NCBI RefSeq assembly: GCF_026191725.2
Contig: NZ_CP120863.1
Span: forward strand, 2,460,001 to 2,524,000
Length of the DNA stretch: 64,000 nucleotides
Direction of reading: 5' to 3'
DNA from: Roseibium porphyridii
Lineage (GTDB): Bacteria; Pseudomonadota; Alphaproteobacteria; Rhizobiales; Stappiaceae
The number at the start of each line of letters is the position of its first letter. Within the stretch, counting starts at the first letter, position 1. This document shows, in pieces, positions 9,179 through 17,402 of this stretch. The translations under genes were made by a program, and so were the position numbers. The notes below the pieces were generated by a model, which did no database searches, was not told the origin of the DNA, and saw only the letters and a list, made by a program, of their open reading frames with translations.

Positions 9179-9891
9179 TCGCAACAGGCGGCAAGACTGT
9201 TTATGGAGCATCCGTGGGCATCTTGATGCTCGAGGCGCGCTTTCCGCGTATCCCGGGAGATATGGGCAACGCGCAAAGCTGGCCGTTTCCTGTCCTTTAC
9301 AAGGTGGTGCGCGGCGCTTCGCCTGAGCGCGTGGTCCGTCAGCAGGCAGGTGGGCTCATCGATGCCTTTATCGATGCGGCGCGGGAGCTTGTGGCTGACG
9401 GTGTGGACGGCATCACCACGAATTGCGGGTTTCTGTCTCTTGTTCAAGATGAGCTTTCCAAAGCCGTTCCGGTTCCTGTTGTCACCTCTTCCTTGCAGCA
9501 GGTATCCATGGTCAATCGACTTATGCCAGCCGGCAAGCGTGCCGGTGTCCTGACCATTTCCGGTTCGACACTTACAAAAGCCCATCTGGACGCTGCTGGA
9601 GTGCCTTCCGAGACACCGATCGGTACGACTGAAGGATTGAGCGAATTCACGCGTGCGATCCTGGACAATGAACTCACCTTGAATGTCGACGCGGCGCGCA
9701 ATGACAATGTTCAGGCTGCATTGGCTTTGAAGGACACTCATCCCGACCTTGGGGGCATCGTCCTTGAATGTACAAATATGTGCCCCTACGCGGACGATAT
9801 TGCAAAGGCAACCGGCTTGCCTGTCTGGTCGATGATCAGCTTTGTCGAATGGTTTCAATCGGGGCTGTCTCCGCGACGTTTTCCGATTTAG
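9175..9891 (+). CDS. Asp/Glu/hydantoin racemase-superfamily enzyme
   Basis: A 238-residue protein of the two-cysteine Asp/Glu racemase fold. The paired catalytic cysteines appear in GITTNCGF and LECTNMCPY. Relatives include aspartate/glutamate racemases, hydantoin racemases, maleate isomerase and arylmalonate decarboxylase, so the reaction is a stereo-inversion, isomerisation or decarboxylation next to a carboxylate. It is translationally coupled to the FCD-GntR regulator upstream. It is unlike the murI gene at 36.1 kb, so it is probably catabolic, not for cell-wall synthesis. Confidence 0.8.
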   Translation: MIATGGKTVYGASVGILMLEARFPRIPGDMGNAQSWPFPVLYKVVRGASPERVVRQQAGGLIDAFIDAARELVADGVDGITTNCGFLSLVQDELSKAVPVPVVTSSLQQVSMVNRLMPAGKRAGVLTISGSTLTKAHLDAAGVPSETPIGTTEGLSEFTRAILDNELTLNVDAARNDNVQAALALKDTHPDLGGIVLECTNMCPYADDIAKATGLPVWSMISFVEWFQSGLSPRRFPI

Positions 9892-10442
9892 GCGGCGCGG
9901 GTTCTGCGATGCGGTTGAAGGTGTGTGATTGCATGAACAGCCAGATCAAAAAGTTTGTTCTTTGGCATTGCGAAGATGATTGATCATGCGCTCCGATTGC
10001 GGCTTGGCTGACTGTCATTGACCCGTTGAGTAATTTGCCAAATAGGGTGTTCTTAAAGTCAAATTCCTTGGCAGAGCCAGTCCAGATGCGCTTTTTTTGA
10101 TCAAATAGTTTCAGTCTTTACGGAGATCATTTTTTGGTTTTTTAAATTTTTCGATTGAATTGGTTGTGCGTTTGTTAATAATATCGCTCTGGGCATAAAT
10201 AATTTTTCATTTTCATTAAAAATTTATCTGAATATTTTTCACCAATGCGTGTATTTGCGTTGTGTATCAATCGTATAATATTTAAATAAGATCTACACAG
10301 CTAGAAGTTTTGCTTCTAGCGAAATACTTTTATTCGTTATCTCAAGTATATTTGTCTGTTATTGTTATTAGTTGTTCCTCCTGTGCCGTCGCGTTCAGGT
10401 GGTATTTTTAATGTAAATAATGACCGTTTTATGGAGTTTATT
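9892..10442. other. AT-rich intergenic leader before the S8 protease gene
   Basis: A gap of about 550 bases. From about 10,085 onward it is visibly AT-rich, with long T and A runs, in sharp contrast to both neighbours. It holds a TATAAT-like box at 10274-10279 and a perfect hairpin at 10300-10320, but no convincing gene. It is probably a promoter and untranslated leader, and possibly DNA acquired together with the protease genes. Confidence 0.6.
10300..10320 (+). promoter_or_regulatory. Perfect 8-bp hairpin in the protease leader
   Basis: Arms 10300-10307 and 10313-10320 (GCTAGAAG / CTTCTAGC) pair perfectly around a 5-base loop. The element lies 20 bp after a TATAAT-like box and 122 bp before the protease start, so it should be in the 5' leader. 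It could act in mRNA stability, as an attenuator or as a dimeric operator. Confidence 0.45.
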
Positions 10443-11990
10443 ATGAGTAATAACGAATATGAAGTTGTCGCTACTGTGTCGCCGCGTTCACTTGGCCCAA
10501 CATCTTTATTTGACGCAGAGGAAGCTATTACCAGCGACAACGTGCAGCAGTTCAACTCCGACCCTTCGGATATCAGAGATTCAAAACGTGCCTTGAGCCG
10601 GGCCGGCTTTCACGTCTTTGAGGAAGCGTCGAGCGATACCACGATCTCGATCGGTGGAACGGCGAAACTCTTCAAGGAGTTTTTCGGCGCGAAACTGACC
10701 AAGCAGAAGACGGAGATCAGGCCGGATACGACGATCGAGTTCATGGCGACGAGCGAAGATCCGTCCGAAGCGCTCATGAATGCGCCAGACGAATTCAAGC
10801 AGCTGATCGAAGGAGCGGTCATTGCAAGGCCGCCAACCTATTTCGCCCCGCACCCAATTCCGCCGCTCGCCTCCGTTCATGCCAACGCCTATCCTTACAT
10901 GATGGTGCCCGATGGGGTTAGCGTCGTGCTTCGGGCCTCTCGCGTTCACCGTCTTGGCGTGACAGGCAAAAATGTCGTCGTCGGAATGCTGGACACCGGT
11001 CATTACCGGCATGCGTTTTTCAGCTCTCGCGGGTATCGTCTTCTGTCAACGCTGCTGGCACCTGGTGCGAGCGACCCGGCGGATGATGCAAATGGGCACG
11101 GCACGGGTGAAAGCGCAAATGTGTTTGCCTGTGCACCTGATTGCCGCTTGCGCATGATCAAGATGGGCAACGACACAGTCGGTGCCATCAACGCTGCGCT
11201 CAACTCCAATCCCAAACCCCAGATTCTGACCAACAGTTGGGGCTACAGCGCAGACACGCCGGGCTCTTCCATTCCCAATTGGCTGAAGCCTTTGGAGGCA
11301 GCTGTTGCCAATGCAGTTTCTCAGGGCGTTGTGGTCTGTTTCTCGGCCGGAAATGGTCACTACGGATTTCCAGGAAGCCACCCCGATGTGATTTCTGTCG
11401 GCGGTGTTCATGTAAACCTTCCTGACGAGAACGATCTGGAAGCTTCCAGCTATGCGTCCAGCTTCAATTCTTCCTGGTATCCAGGGCGCCAGGTGCCGGA
11501 TCTTTGTGGATTGACGGGCAAGAGCGTGAATATTGGCGGGGCGAAGGCACCGAGCCTGATGCTGCCGGTGCAGGCAAGTGCCTCACTGGATGGCATTGCA
11601 CCGTCGACAGGTTCAAATTCTGACGGTTGGGGCCTTTTCTCGGGAACTTCGGCTGCCTGTCCTCAAATCGCGGGCATCTGCGCGCTTATGCTGGAGAAGG
11701 ATCCGACCCTGACCCCGGCTGAGGTCAAAGACAAGCTGAAGAAAAGCGCAAGGGACGTGAAGAAGGGCACAACCCAAATGGGACATACGGCGACCAACGG
11801 CCCGGACCTTGCTACAGGGTCCGGACTTGCGGATGCCAAATGGGCCTACATCAACACAATGGGGGACGTTGCGGCAACCTTCTTCAGCGGTACCAAAGAG
11901 CAGCAGCTGGCGATGGTATCTTCCGGCGCGATGCCGGAGTTCTCAAAGGAATTCATCAGTGACATGATTGATACCTTGCGTTCACGCTAA
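10443..11990 (+). CDS. S8 (subtilisin-like) serine protease with sedolisin-type N-terminal prodomain
   Basis: A 515-residue protein. Residues 1-135 resemble a pro-kumamolisin-type activation domain (SKRALSRAGFHVF..TTISIGGTAKLFKEFFG). Residues 170-470 form a subtilase domain with Asp184 (GMLDTG), His219 (NGHGT), oxyanion Asn304 (SAGNG) and Ser403 (GTSAACP). That is an S8 Asp-His-Ser triad, not the Ser-Glu-Asp of S53. No signal peptide is seen, so it may act in the cytoplasm or leave by another route. Start ATG 10443 has GGAG six bases upstream. A separate gene 88 bases downstream encodes only the prodomain-like part. The target is unknown. Confidence 0.88.
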   Translation: MSNNEYEVVATVSPRSLGPTSLFDAEEAITSDNVQQFNSDPSDIRDSKRALSRAGFHVFEEASSDTTISIGGTAKLFKEFFGAKLTKQKTEIRPDTTIEFMATSEDPSEALMNAPDEFKQLIEGAVIARPPTYFAPHPIPPLASVHANAYPYMMVPDGVSVVLRASRVHRLGVTGKNVVVGMLDTGHYRHAFFSSRGYRLLSTLLAPGASDPADDANGHGTGESANVFACAPDCRLRMIKMGNDTVGAINAALNSNPKPQILTNSWGYSADTPGSSIPNWLKPLEAAVANAVSQGVVVCFSAGNGHYGFPGSHPDVISVGGVHVNLPDENDLEASSYASSFNSSWYPGRQVPDLCGLTGKSVNIGGAKAPSLMLPVQASASLDGIAPSTGSNSDGWGLFSGTSAACPQIAGICALMLEKDPTLTPAEVKDKLKKSARDVKKGTTQMGHTATNGPDLATGSGLADAKWAYINTMGDVAATFFSGTKEQQLAMVSSGAMPEFSKEFISDMIDTLRSR

Positions 11991-12015
11991 AGCTGGCGAC
12001 AATTCGATAAGGAAT

Positions 12016-12041
12016 GGACATGCGCTGACAGGCGCATGTCC
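12016..12041 (+). terminator. Hairpin between protease and prodomain-like gene, possible attenuator
   Basis: A perfect 10-bp stem (12016-12025 with 12032-12041) is followed by TGTTGTTCT. The T-run is weak, so it may end only part of the transcripts and set the ratio of protease to its small partner. Confidence 0.55.
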
Positions 12042-12078
12042 TGTTGTTCTCGCGGTAGAAACTTAAAGGGCATGGCCG

Positions 12079-12435
12079 ATGGCGGATGAGACCGAGATAT
12101 TCGGTGCGCAAGTCGTTTTGAAACAAAGCGACGGCTCATCGATCCTCGATGCGACGGAATCGCTGACCGCGGCGACAATCGAGCGGTATAGACTGCCGGC
12201 GGAAACAGTAGGAGAGGCACGCAAAGCTTTGGAGGCGCTCGGATTTCGAGTGGTCGGCGACGACGGTACCACGTTGTCGGTTGAAGGATCGCGCGCACAT
12301 TTTGCTGACGTGTTCGGCCTTGAAGTCGGCGCAACGCAAGCCGGTGTGGCAGCTCATGCGACCAGAATTCCCGACGATGCTCAATCGTTTGTTGCCGATG
12401 TCATCGTGCCGCCGAAACCGAGCCTCTTTCCCTGA
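12079..12435 (+). CDS. Free-standing prodomain-like protein, possible protease inhibitor or chaperone
   Basis: A 118-residue protein without a catalytic domain. It aligns along its length with the N-terminal region of the upstream S8 protease: ARKALEALGFRVV..GTTLSVEGSRAHFADVFG here against SKRALSRAGFHVF..TTISIGGTAKLFKEFFG there. Both end in a V-(I/A)-x-PP segment. In sedolisins and subtilisins such domains fold and inhibit the protease, so a detached copy could work in trans as inhibitor, chaperone or immunity factor. The start at ATG 12079 is chosen over ATG 12072 (a six-codon dead end) because AAAGGG lies 8 bases upstream. The link to the protease is an inference from similarity and adjacency. 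Confidence 0.75.
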   Translation: MADETEIFGAQVVLKQSDGSSILDATESLTAATIERYRLPAETVGEARKALEALGFRVVGDDGTTLSVEGSRAHFADVFGLEVGATQAGVAAHATRIPDDAQSFVADVIVPPKPSLFP

Positions 12436-12526
12436 TCTGCCAGTCACCGGTGGGGCTCCGGCCTCCGTCCTGCAGCCTTGAATGGCGGGGCGGGGGCCGG
12501 TTCGCGTTGGGTAAGCGTTTGCCAGG

Positions 12527-13744
12527 TCAGCGCTCGCTCATCGCTCGGGCAAGGTTCTCATCAATTTTATCGAGGAAACCCGTGGTGGTCATCCAGCCCT
12601 GATCGGGGCCGACCAGAAGTGCCAGGTCCTTGGTCATATAGCCAGACTCCACCGTTTTGATGCAGACGCCTTCCAGTGTCTTGGCAAATCGGGCAAGCTT
12701 GTCATTGCCGTCCAATTTGGCTCGATGAGCAAGACCTCGCGTCCAGGCAAAGATCGACGCGATTGAATTCGTCGATGTGCTTTCGCCCTGCTGGTGCTGT
12801 CGGTAGTGACGGGTGACTGTGCCGTGGGCAGCTTCTGCTTCCACCGTTTTGCCGTCCGGGCTCATCAGAACCGAAGTCATCAGGCCGAGCGAACCGAACC
12901 CTTGAGCAACAGTGTCGGATTGCACGTCGCCGTCATAGTTTTTACAGGCCCAGACATACCCGCCCGACCACTTGAGTGCACTGGCAACCATATCGTCGAT
13001 CAGACGATGCTCGTACCAGATACCTGCATCGGCGAATTTGTCCTTGAATTCAGCTTCATAGATCTCCTGGAAGAGATCCTTGAATTGGCCGTCATACGCT
13101 TTGAGGATGGTGTTTTTGGTGGAGAGGTAACAAGGTACCTTGCGCTGAAGCGCATAGTTCAAGGATGCTCGGGCAAAATCCCGGATGCTGTCGTCAAGAT
13201 TGTACATGGCCATGGCGACGCCGGAGGAGGGAGCATCGTAGACCTCGTGCTCGATGACCTCGCCATCTTCGCCCGTGAAGGTAATGGTCAGTTTGCCCTT
13301 ACCGGGGAAGCGAAAATCTGTTGCGCGATACTGGTCTCCAAATGCGTGGCGACCGACGATGATGGGCTGCGTCCAGCCGGGAACGAGGCGCGGCACGTTC
13401 TGCATGATGATCGGCTCACGGAAAATCACCCCACCCAGGATGTTGCGGATGGTGCCGTTGGGTGAACGATACATGCGCTTAAGGTCAAATTCCTCCACCC
13501 GTGCCTCGTCCGGTGTGATGGTGGCACATTTGACACCGACGCCGTGCTCCTTGATGGCATTGGCGGCATCGACAGTGATCTGGTCATCGGTCTCATCGCG
13601 TTTCTGAATCGAGAGGTCGTAATAGAGAAGATCAATGTCCAGATAGGGATGGATCAGCTTGTCTTTGATGAAGGCCCAAATGATGCGGGTCATTTCATCG
13701 CCATCGAGTTCAACAACAGGATTGTCGACTTTGATCTTTGCCAT
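12527..13744 (-). CDS. icd: NADP-dependent isocitrate dehydrogenase, homodimeric eukaryote-like type
   Basis: A 405-residue enzyme that converts isocitrate to 2-oxoglutarate, CO2 and NADPH in the citric acid cycle. Family hallmarks are all present: [12 protein letters not shown] at residues 13-24, [10 protein letters not shown] with the substrate-binding serine, the metal-binding segment around [15 protein letters not shown], and [12 protein letters not shown] with the NADP-binding histidine and arginine. The length and motifs match the human-IDH1-like class used by alphaproteobacteria, not the E. coli class. It stands alone. A second, unrelated NADP isocitrate dehydrogenase lies 14 kb away. 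Confidence 0.97.
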   Translation of the reverse strand: MAKIKVDNPVVELDGDEMTRIIWAFIKDKLIHPYLDIDLLYYDLSIQKRDETDDQITVDAANAIKEHGVGVKCATITPDEARVEEFDLKRMYRSPNGTIRNILGGVIFREPIIMQNVPRLVPGWTQPIIVGRHAFGDQYRATDFRFPGKGKLTITFTGEDGEVIEHEVYDAPSSGVAMAMYNLDDSIRDFARASLNYALQRKVPCYLSTKNTILKAYDGQFKDLFQEIYEAEFKDKFADAGIWYEHRLIDDMVASALKWSGGYVWACKNYDGDVQSDTVAQGFGSLGLMTSVLMSPDGKTVEAEAAHGTVTRHYRQHQQGESTSTNSIASIFAWTRGLAHRAKLDGNDKLARFAKTLEGVCIKTVESGYMTKDLALLVGPDQGWMTTTGFLDKIDENLARAMSER

Positions 13745-13822
13745 GGGTGTTCGGCCTCGCTGTTCCGTGAAATCTGAGTGTCAGAAGCAGGCATTCTCAA
13801 TGTTATGAGTTGTACCGGAATT

Positions 13823-13848
13823 CTATTGTGTGCGCTTGTATACAATAG
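13823..13848. promoter_or_regulatory. Inverted repeat upstream of icd containing TTGTATACAA
   Basis: Outer arms CTATTGT (13823-13829) and ACAATAG (13842-13848) form an imperfect dyad, and a perfect palindrome TTGTATACAA sits at 13836-13845. It lies about 90 bp before the icd start. The 9-mer GTATACAAT recurs upstream of the monomeric isocitrate dehydrogenase at 30118-30126. Confidence 0.4.
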
Positions 13849-13943
13849 TTGCGACTGCAGCAAGACAGCATTTCGAAAAAGGCCGTGAATTCAGTTCCTT
13901 TGCCGTCACCAGATGGAATCCGGTCTGTTCAAGTACCAGAGAA

Positions 13944-14396
13944 TTAATCGATCAATTTGGCTTGCTTTTGGTGCTTGCGGATTTTTTCCGCGTGTGGGCG
14001 AACGAGATCGGCCACAGCGACACTGCCAAGTTGCTGTTGAAAGGCTTCTTTCGCTGCATGAAGCGCCTTTGACGTCGCCTCGTTTGCTGAACGTTCCAAA
14101 AGACAGGTAGGGGCATCATTTGATTGGCCAACAGCAAAGAGTTGGGGTGAGCCCAGGGCTGCGTATACGTCTGCCAAGGTGATTTTCTCCAAACTCTTTG
14201 TCAGCTCCCAGCCACCACCATGGCCTTTGGTGGAGTTCACGAAACCTGCTTCACGCAATCCGGCCATGGTGCGCCGGACGAGCGACGGATTGGTGTTGAG
14301 CATCCGGCTGATCGCTTCCGATGTTACCGGTTCCTCGGTTTGTTCAAGATGCAAAAGTACGTGCAAGACGCGGGGCAGGCGGCTGTCGGTTCGCAT
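13944..14396 (-). CDS. Rrf2-family transcriptional regulator
   Basis: A 150-residue winged-helix protein. The recognition region (SRMLNTNPSLVRRTMAGLREAGFVNSTKGHGGGWELTK) is the standard Rrf2 pattern, including the GGxxL wing. It has one cysteine (PTCLLE), not the three-cysteine cluster of iron-sulfur Rrf2 proteins, so it is closer to the YwnA/NsrR-like redox or thiol sensors without an obvious cluster. Start ATG has AGGGAGTG upstream. It is divergent from the MFS exporter at 14525 and probably represses it. Confidence 0.9.
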   Translation of the reverse strand: MRTDSRLPRVLHVLLHLEQTEEPVTSEAISRMLNTNPSLVRRTMAGLREAGFVNSTKGHGGGWELTKSLEKITLADVYAALGSPQLFAVGQSNDAPTCLLERSANEATSKALHAAKEAFQQQLGSVAVADLVRPHAEKIRKHQKQAKLID

Positions 14397-14524
14397 GACA
14401 CTCCCTTTTTTGAAAGCCTAACGCGCGAAAGATCATGTGACAATAAAAAGCACATGAGATTGACGAGCGATTTCATGCAACTTATTAAGTAACGAATTAG
14501 ATCTCTATCTCGGAGTTTCAAATC

Positions 14525-15952
14525 ATGTCGCTTGCAGGCACCAATATGCGGCGAAATCACCGCTGGATGGCGGTTTACGCGTTGTATCTGGCAATGTTCA
14601 TGAACATTCTCGACATGACGATCGTCAATCTGGCGCTCCCTGCAATTCGTTCAGAGCTCAATGCGACCGACACCCAACTTGAATGGGTCGTCGTAGTCTA
14701 CATTCTGACCTTTGCCGCCGGGCTGTTGCCATTTGGCCGGTTTGGAGATGTTGTCGGTCGTGACAAGGTCTTTCTTTGGGGCGTTGCAGGGTTTACTGGC
14801 AGTTCGCTGGCCTGTGGATTGGCTCCAGACATACATTTCCTGATCATAAGCCGGGCTGTTCAAGGGCTTTGTGCAGCCGCGATGGTGCCGCAGGTCCTTG
14901 CGATCGTACATGTCATGTTCAACGACGCGGAAAAGGGAAAGGCAATTGGGCTATTGGGGTCGGTTTCCGCACTCGGAGCCGTTGCCGGACCGCTTGTTGG
15001 CGGTCTCATCGTCACTTTGGACATGTTTGATCTAAGCTGGCGACCGATATTCCTGATGAACCTTCCAGTTGGCCTGGTTTCGATTCTTGGAGCTCTCCGG
15101 TTTCTTCCACCTCTCCAGGCCGGCAGGCGTGTTGATCCGGATTGGGCTGGAACCGCGCTTTTTCTCCTGGCGGTTACGCTGGTGCTCTTTCCGCTTGTCG
15201 AGGGCCGGCAGTTCGGATGGCCCCTTTGGTGTTTTGCCTTGATGGCGCTGGGTCTGTGCGGCGGTGTCTTCTTTTACCGGCTGCAAGTGAGAAATTGCGA
15301 AAGCGGCCTGCCGGAGTTGTTGCCGGTTTCCATTTGCCGGGACCGGCTTTTTGTTTTGGGCGTGGCGTATGTCTCGATTTGTTTCTCCGCGCTCGCCGGA
15401 ATGTTTTTCGTGATGTCGATCTATCTCCAGACCGGTCTCGGACTAACGCCGCTTTTCGCCGGCCTGATACTGGCACCGCATCCCATGGGTGTCATGCTGG
15501 CTTCAACACTCACAGGGCGTTTGGGCGCAAGAGCACAGGAGTTGCGTGTCCTGACCGGTTCGAGTGTCGTTCTGGCGGGCGTCACCCTGCTTTGGCTGGT
15601 CACCAGCTACGGCTTGGCCGCCACAGCTGGCTTTTGGCTGGGGCTCCCGCTTCTTGTTATCGGGTTGGGCACGGGTGTGCTGATACCGGCGCTTTTTCAA
15701 AGGGTTCTCTCACGCGTGTCGGGCGTGGATGCGGGCGCGGGTTCAGGTGTGCTTCAGGCGTTTCAGCAATTGGGAATGGCTGTCGGCATTGCGCTTCAGG
15801 GACAGATATTCTTTCAGGCACTTGAAAAGTCGCCTGCTGGTTATTCGAGCGCAGCCAGTCTCACCCTGCTGTATCCGATGATATTTTTCGGAGTGCTCGT
15901 AGCGCTTTCATTTTTCTTCTATCTAGGAAGGCAGAGTGATCGGACACCCTGA
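14525..15952 (+). CDS. MFS drug/metabolite exporter, DHA2 (14-helix) family
   Basis: A 475-residue membrane transporter. Near the N-terminus MTIVNLALPAI is the DHA2-family signature, motif A is seen as FGRFGDVVGRDKVF, and the antiporter motif C as GAVAGPLVGG. These proteins export drugs or small metabolites in exchange for protons. It is divergent from an Rrf2 regulator about 130 bp away, a common exporter/repressor arrangement. A 13-bp hairpin follows its stop. The substrate is unknown. Confidence 0.9.
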   Translation: MSLAGTNMRRNHRWMAVYALYLAMFMNILDMTIVNLALPAIRSELNATDTQLEWVVVVYILTFAAGLLPFGRFGDVVGRDKVFLWGVAGFTGSSLACGLAPDIHFLIISRAVQGLCAAAMVPQVLAIVHVMFNDAEKGKAIGLLGSVSALGAVAGPLVGGLIVTLDMFDLSWRPIFLMNLPVGLVSILGALRFLPPLQAGRRVDPDWAGTALFLLAVTLVLFPLVEGRQFGWPLWCFALMALGLCGGVFFYRLQVRNCESGLPELLPVSICRDRLFVLGVAYVSICFSALAGMFFVMSIYLQTGLGLTPLFAGLILAPHPMGVMLASTLTGRLGARAQELRVLTGSSVVLAGVTLLWLVTSYGLAATAGFWLGLPLLVIGLGTGVLIPALFQRVLSRVSGVDAGAGSGVLQAFQQLGMAVGIALQGQIFFQALEKSPAGYSSAASLTLLYPMIFFGVLVALSFFFYLGRQSDRTP

Positions 15953-15970
15953 AGGCTGGAAATGAAAAAT

Positions 15971-16010
15971 GTGCACGGCCTGCCGGGTGGGAGGGGAGCA
16001 GGCCGTGCAC
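15971..16010. terminator. Long perfect hairpin between two converging genes
   Basis: A perfect 13-bp inverted repeat (15971-15983 with 15998-16010) with a 14-base purine-rich loop lies between the converging MFS and transglutaminase-like genes. It has no T-run on either side, so it may be a transcript barrier or 3' stabiliser, not a classic intrinsic terminator. Confidence 0.5.
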
Positions 16011-16041
16011 GTTGGCCAGAAGCTGTCAGGCCTCGGGCGTA

Positions 16042-17271
16042 TCAGCGGTTCTTTTCAAGTGTAACGGTCACTTCAACAATTGACTTGGGGTCATGACGGC
16101 GGGCTTCCGGGTCATGATAGTCGATGATGATCGTCGCTCCCGGAACTCGGACCCGAGAAGGCGGGTTCTCCAGACCAGAGCCGATGTGTTGGTGCACGTT
16201 GCCCAAGGCAAAGCCGAAGAGACTTGAGCATTCTTCCAGCGTTGTCCGCGGGTTTTCGAAGATGCTTGCCGCCAGTGAGCGGTAACCGTTTGCCTGCAGC
16301 GTTGCCACTGTCGGCGCTGATCCACTTGGCGGTGTGCTGCTTCTTTCAGGTATGGCAACAGCCTTTTCAAAACTTGAGGGGATTTGCAAAAGGCGCCGGA
16401 TCGTGAACCGGACCTCTTCGTTGGGGCAAGCGATCGTGTGCGGATAGCAATCGTGATAGTAGGCGTTTACCAGGGAGCTGCGCAGGTTCTGCTCGCTCAG
16501 CCAACTGGCACCCATGCCGGAATAGTGCCGTGTGCCAAGACTGTCCTTGCCCATATACATGGCGTTCAGGCCCTGCCAGAAACCATTGGGCGCCCATTTC
16601 AGATAGTCGTCCTTGTTCTTGAAATACATATAGTCGCCTGGGATCGGCGGATCCTGCAGGGACGCGTTCTGAGCCATGAAATCGGTCGCCGGGTTATCGG
16701 TCCACGGGCCCACCAGCATAGTTCCGAACTGATCGGCAAGTTTGGTGAAGGTTCGGGTGCCGAGACCGTCCAGAAGGCCCCAGAAAACGGTCAACTGGAA
16801 TGCACCGGCGCACTCGCCACGAAAGGGCAGGGAATGGCCGTCAACCGGTTTGACCACCTCAGCAGGGTTGAAGCCGGTCGTCTGCTGCCAGTCCGCTTCG
16901 TTTTTGCCGGGATCCAGGAATTGCCAGTACTGAGAAACTCTGGTCGCCCCACTCGTTCCAAGTCTTGGCTCCGGGCCGAGCGTCGGATCGTAATAGTCGC
17001 CATCAAAAACACCAGCCGTCAAAGACGTCATTGCGGAGATTGCACCCAGGCGAAACAGGATATTTTCCCAGAAGTGTTGCAGATCGTCGAAGGCGACAGG
17101 TTGGGATGACGCAAGTGTCGCTGCGAGGATTTCGCTCGTCAGGTTGCTCTTAAGAAGGTGTTTGTCTGCGTTTTGCGCCAGGTTGGTCAGGTCGCTCTGA
17201 AGCTGACCGATATCAGCAATTGGTTCGCCACCAATATGCAGACCGCTTTGTGTGCCAATCTCTTTCAGCAT
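16042..17271 (-). CDS. Transglutaminase-like protein (resembling Bacillus Tgl), putative
   Basis: A 409-residue soluble protein with no signal peptide. A cysteine in RGECAGAFQ (C154), a FWQGLNAMYMGKDSLG stretch (residues 231-245) and a histidine in TRHYSGMGA (H249) resemble the Cys/WQGEN/His layout of the small spore-coat protein-glutamine gamma-glutamyltransferase of Bacillus, a papain-like fold. Here the domain is embedded in a longer protein with extra N- and C-terminal parts. If active it would cross-link proteins or transfer acyl groups. The gene lies 131 bp downstream of the large cyclase-like/AAA/TPR protein in the same direction. The assignment is by motif only; another NlpC/P60-type role is possible. 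Confidence 0.55.
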   Translation of the reverse strand: MLKEIGTQSGLHIGGEPIADIGQLQSDLTNLAQNADKHLLKSNLTSEILAATLASSQPVAFDDLQHFWENILFRLGAISAMTSLTAGVFDGDYYDPTLGPEPRLGTSGATRVSQYWQFLDPGKNEADWQQTTGFNPAEVVKPVDGHSLPFRGECAGAFQLTVFWGLLDGLGTRTFTKLADQFGTMLVGPWTDNPATDFMAQNASLQDPPIPGDYMYFKNKDDYLKWAPNGFWQGLNAMYMGKDSLGTRHYSGMGASWLSEQNLRSSLVNAYYHDCYPHTIACPNEEVRFTIRRLLQIPSSFEKAVAIPERSSTPPSGSAPTVATLQANGYRSLAASIFENPRTTLEECSSLFGFALGNVHQHIGSGLENPPSRVRVPGATIIIDYHDPEARRHDPKSIVEVTVTLEKNR

Positions 17272-17402
17272 TTGCTTGCCCCGTCAGAATTCCTGGCGCC
17301 TTCCGGGCCCCTTTCATGGGTGGGGAAAGACGCGCTCCCTCATAGAATGCATGATGGCATACTTGCACTTATTGGTTTAAAAACCGTGACTGGGTTGCAA
17401 TC

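Noticed and set aside
9175..9891. Calling the racemase-family gene murI or a maleate isomerase
   Set aside because: The two-cysteine fold is shared by several reactions, and a true murI is present at 36108. The sequence does not decide the reaction.
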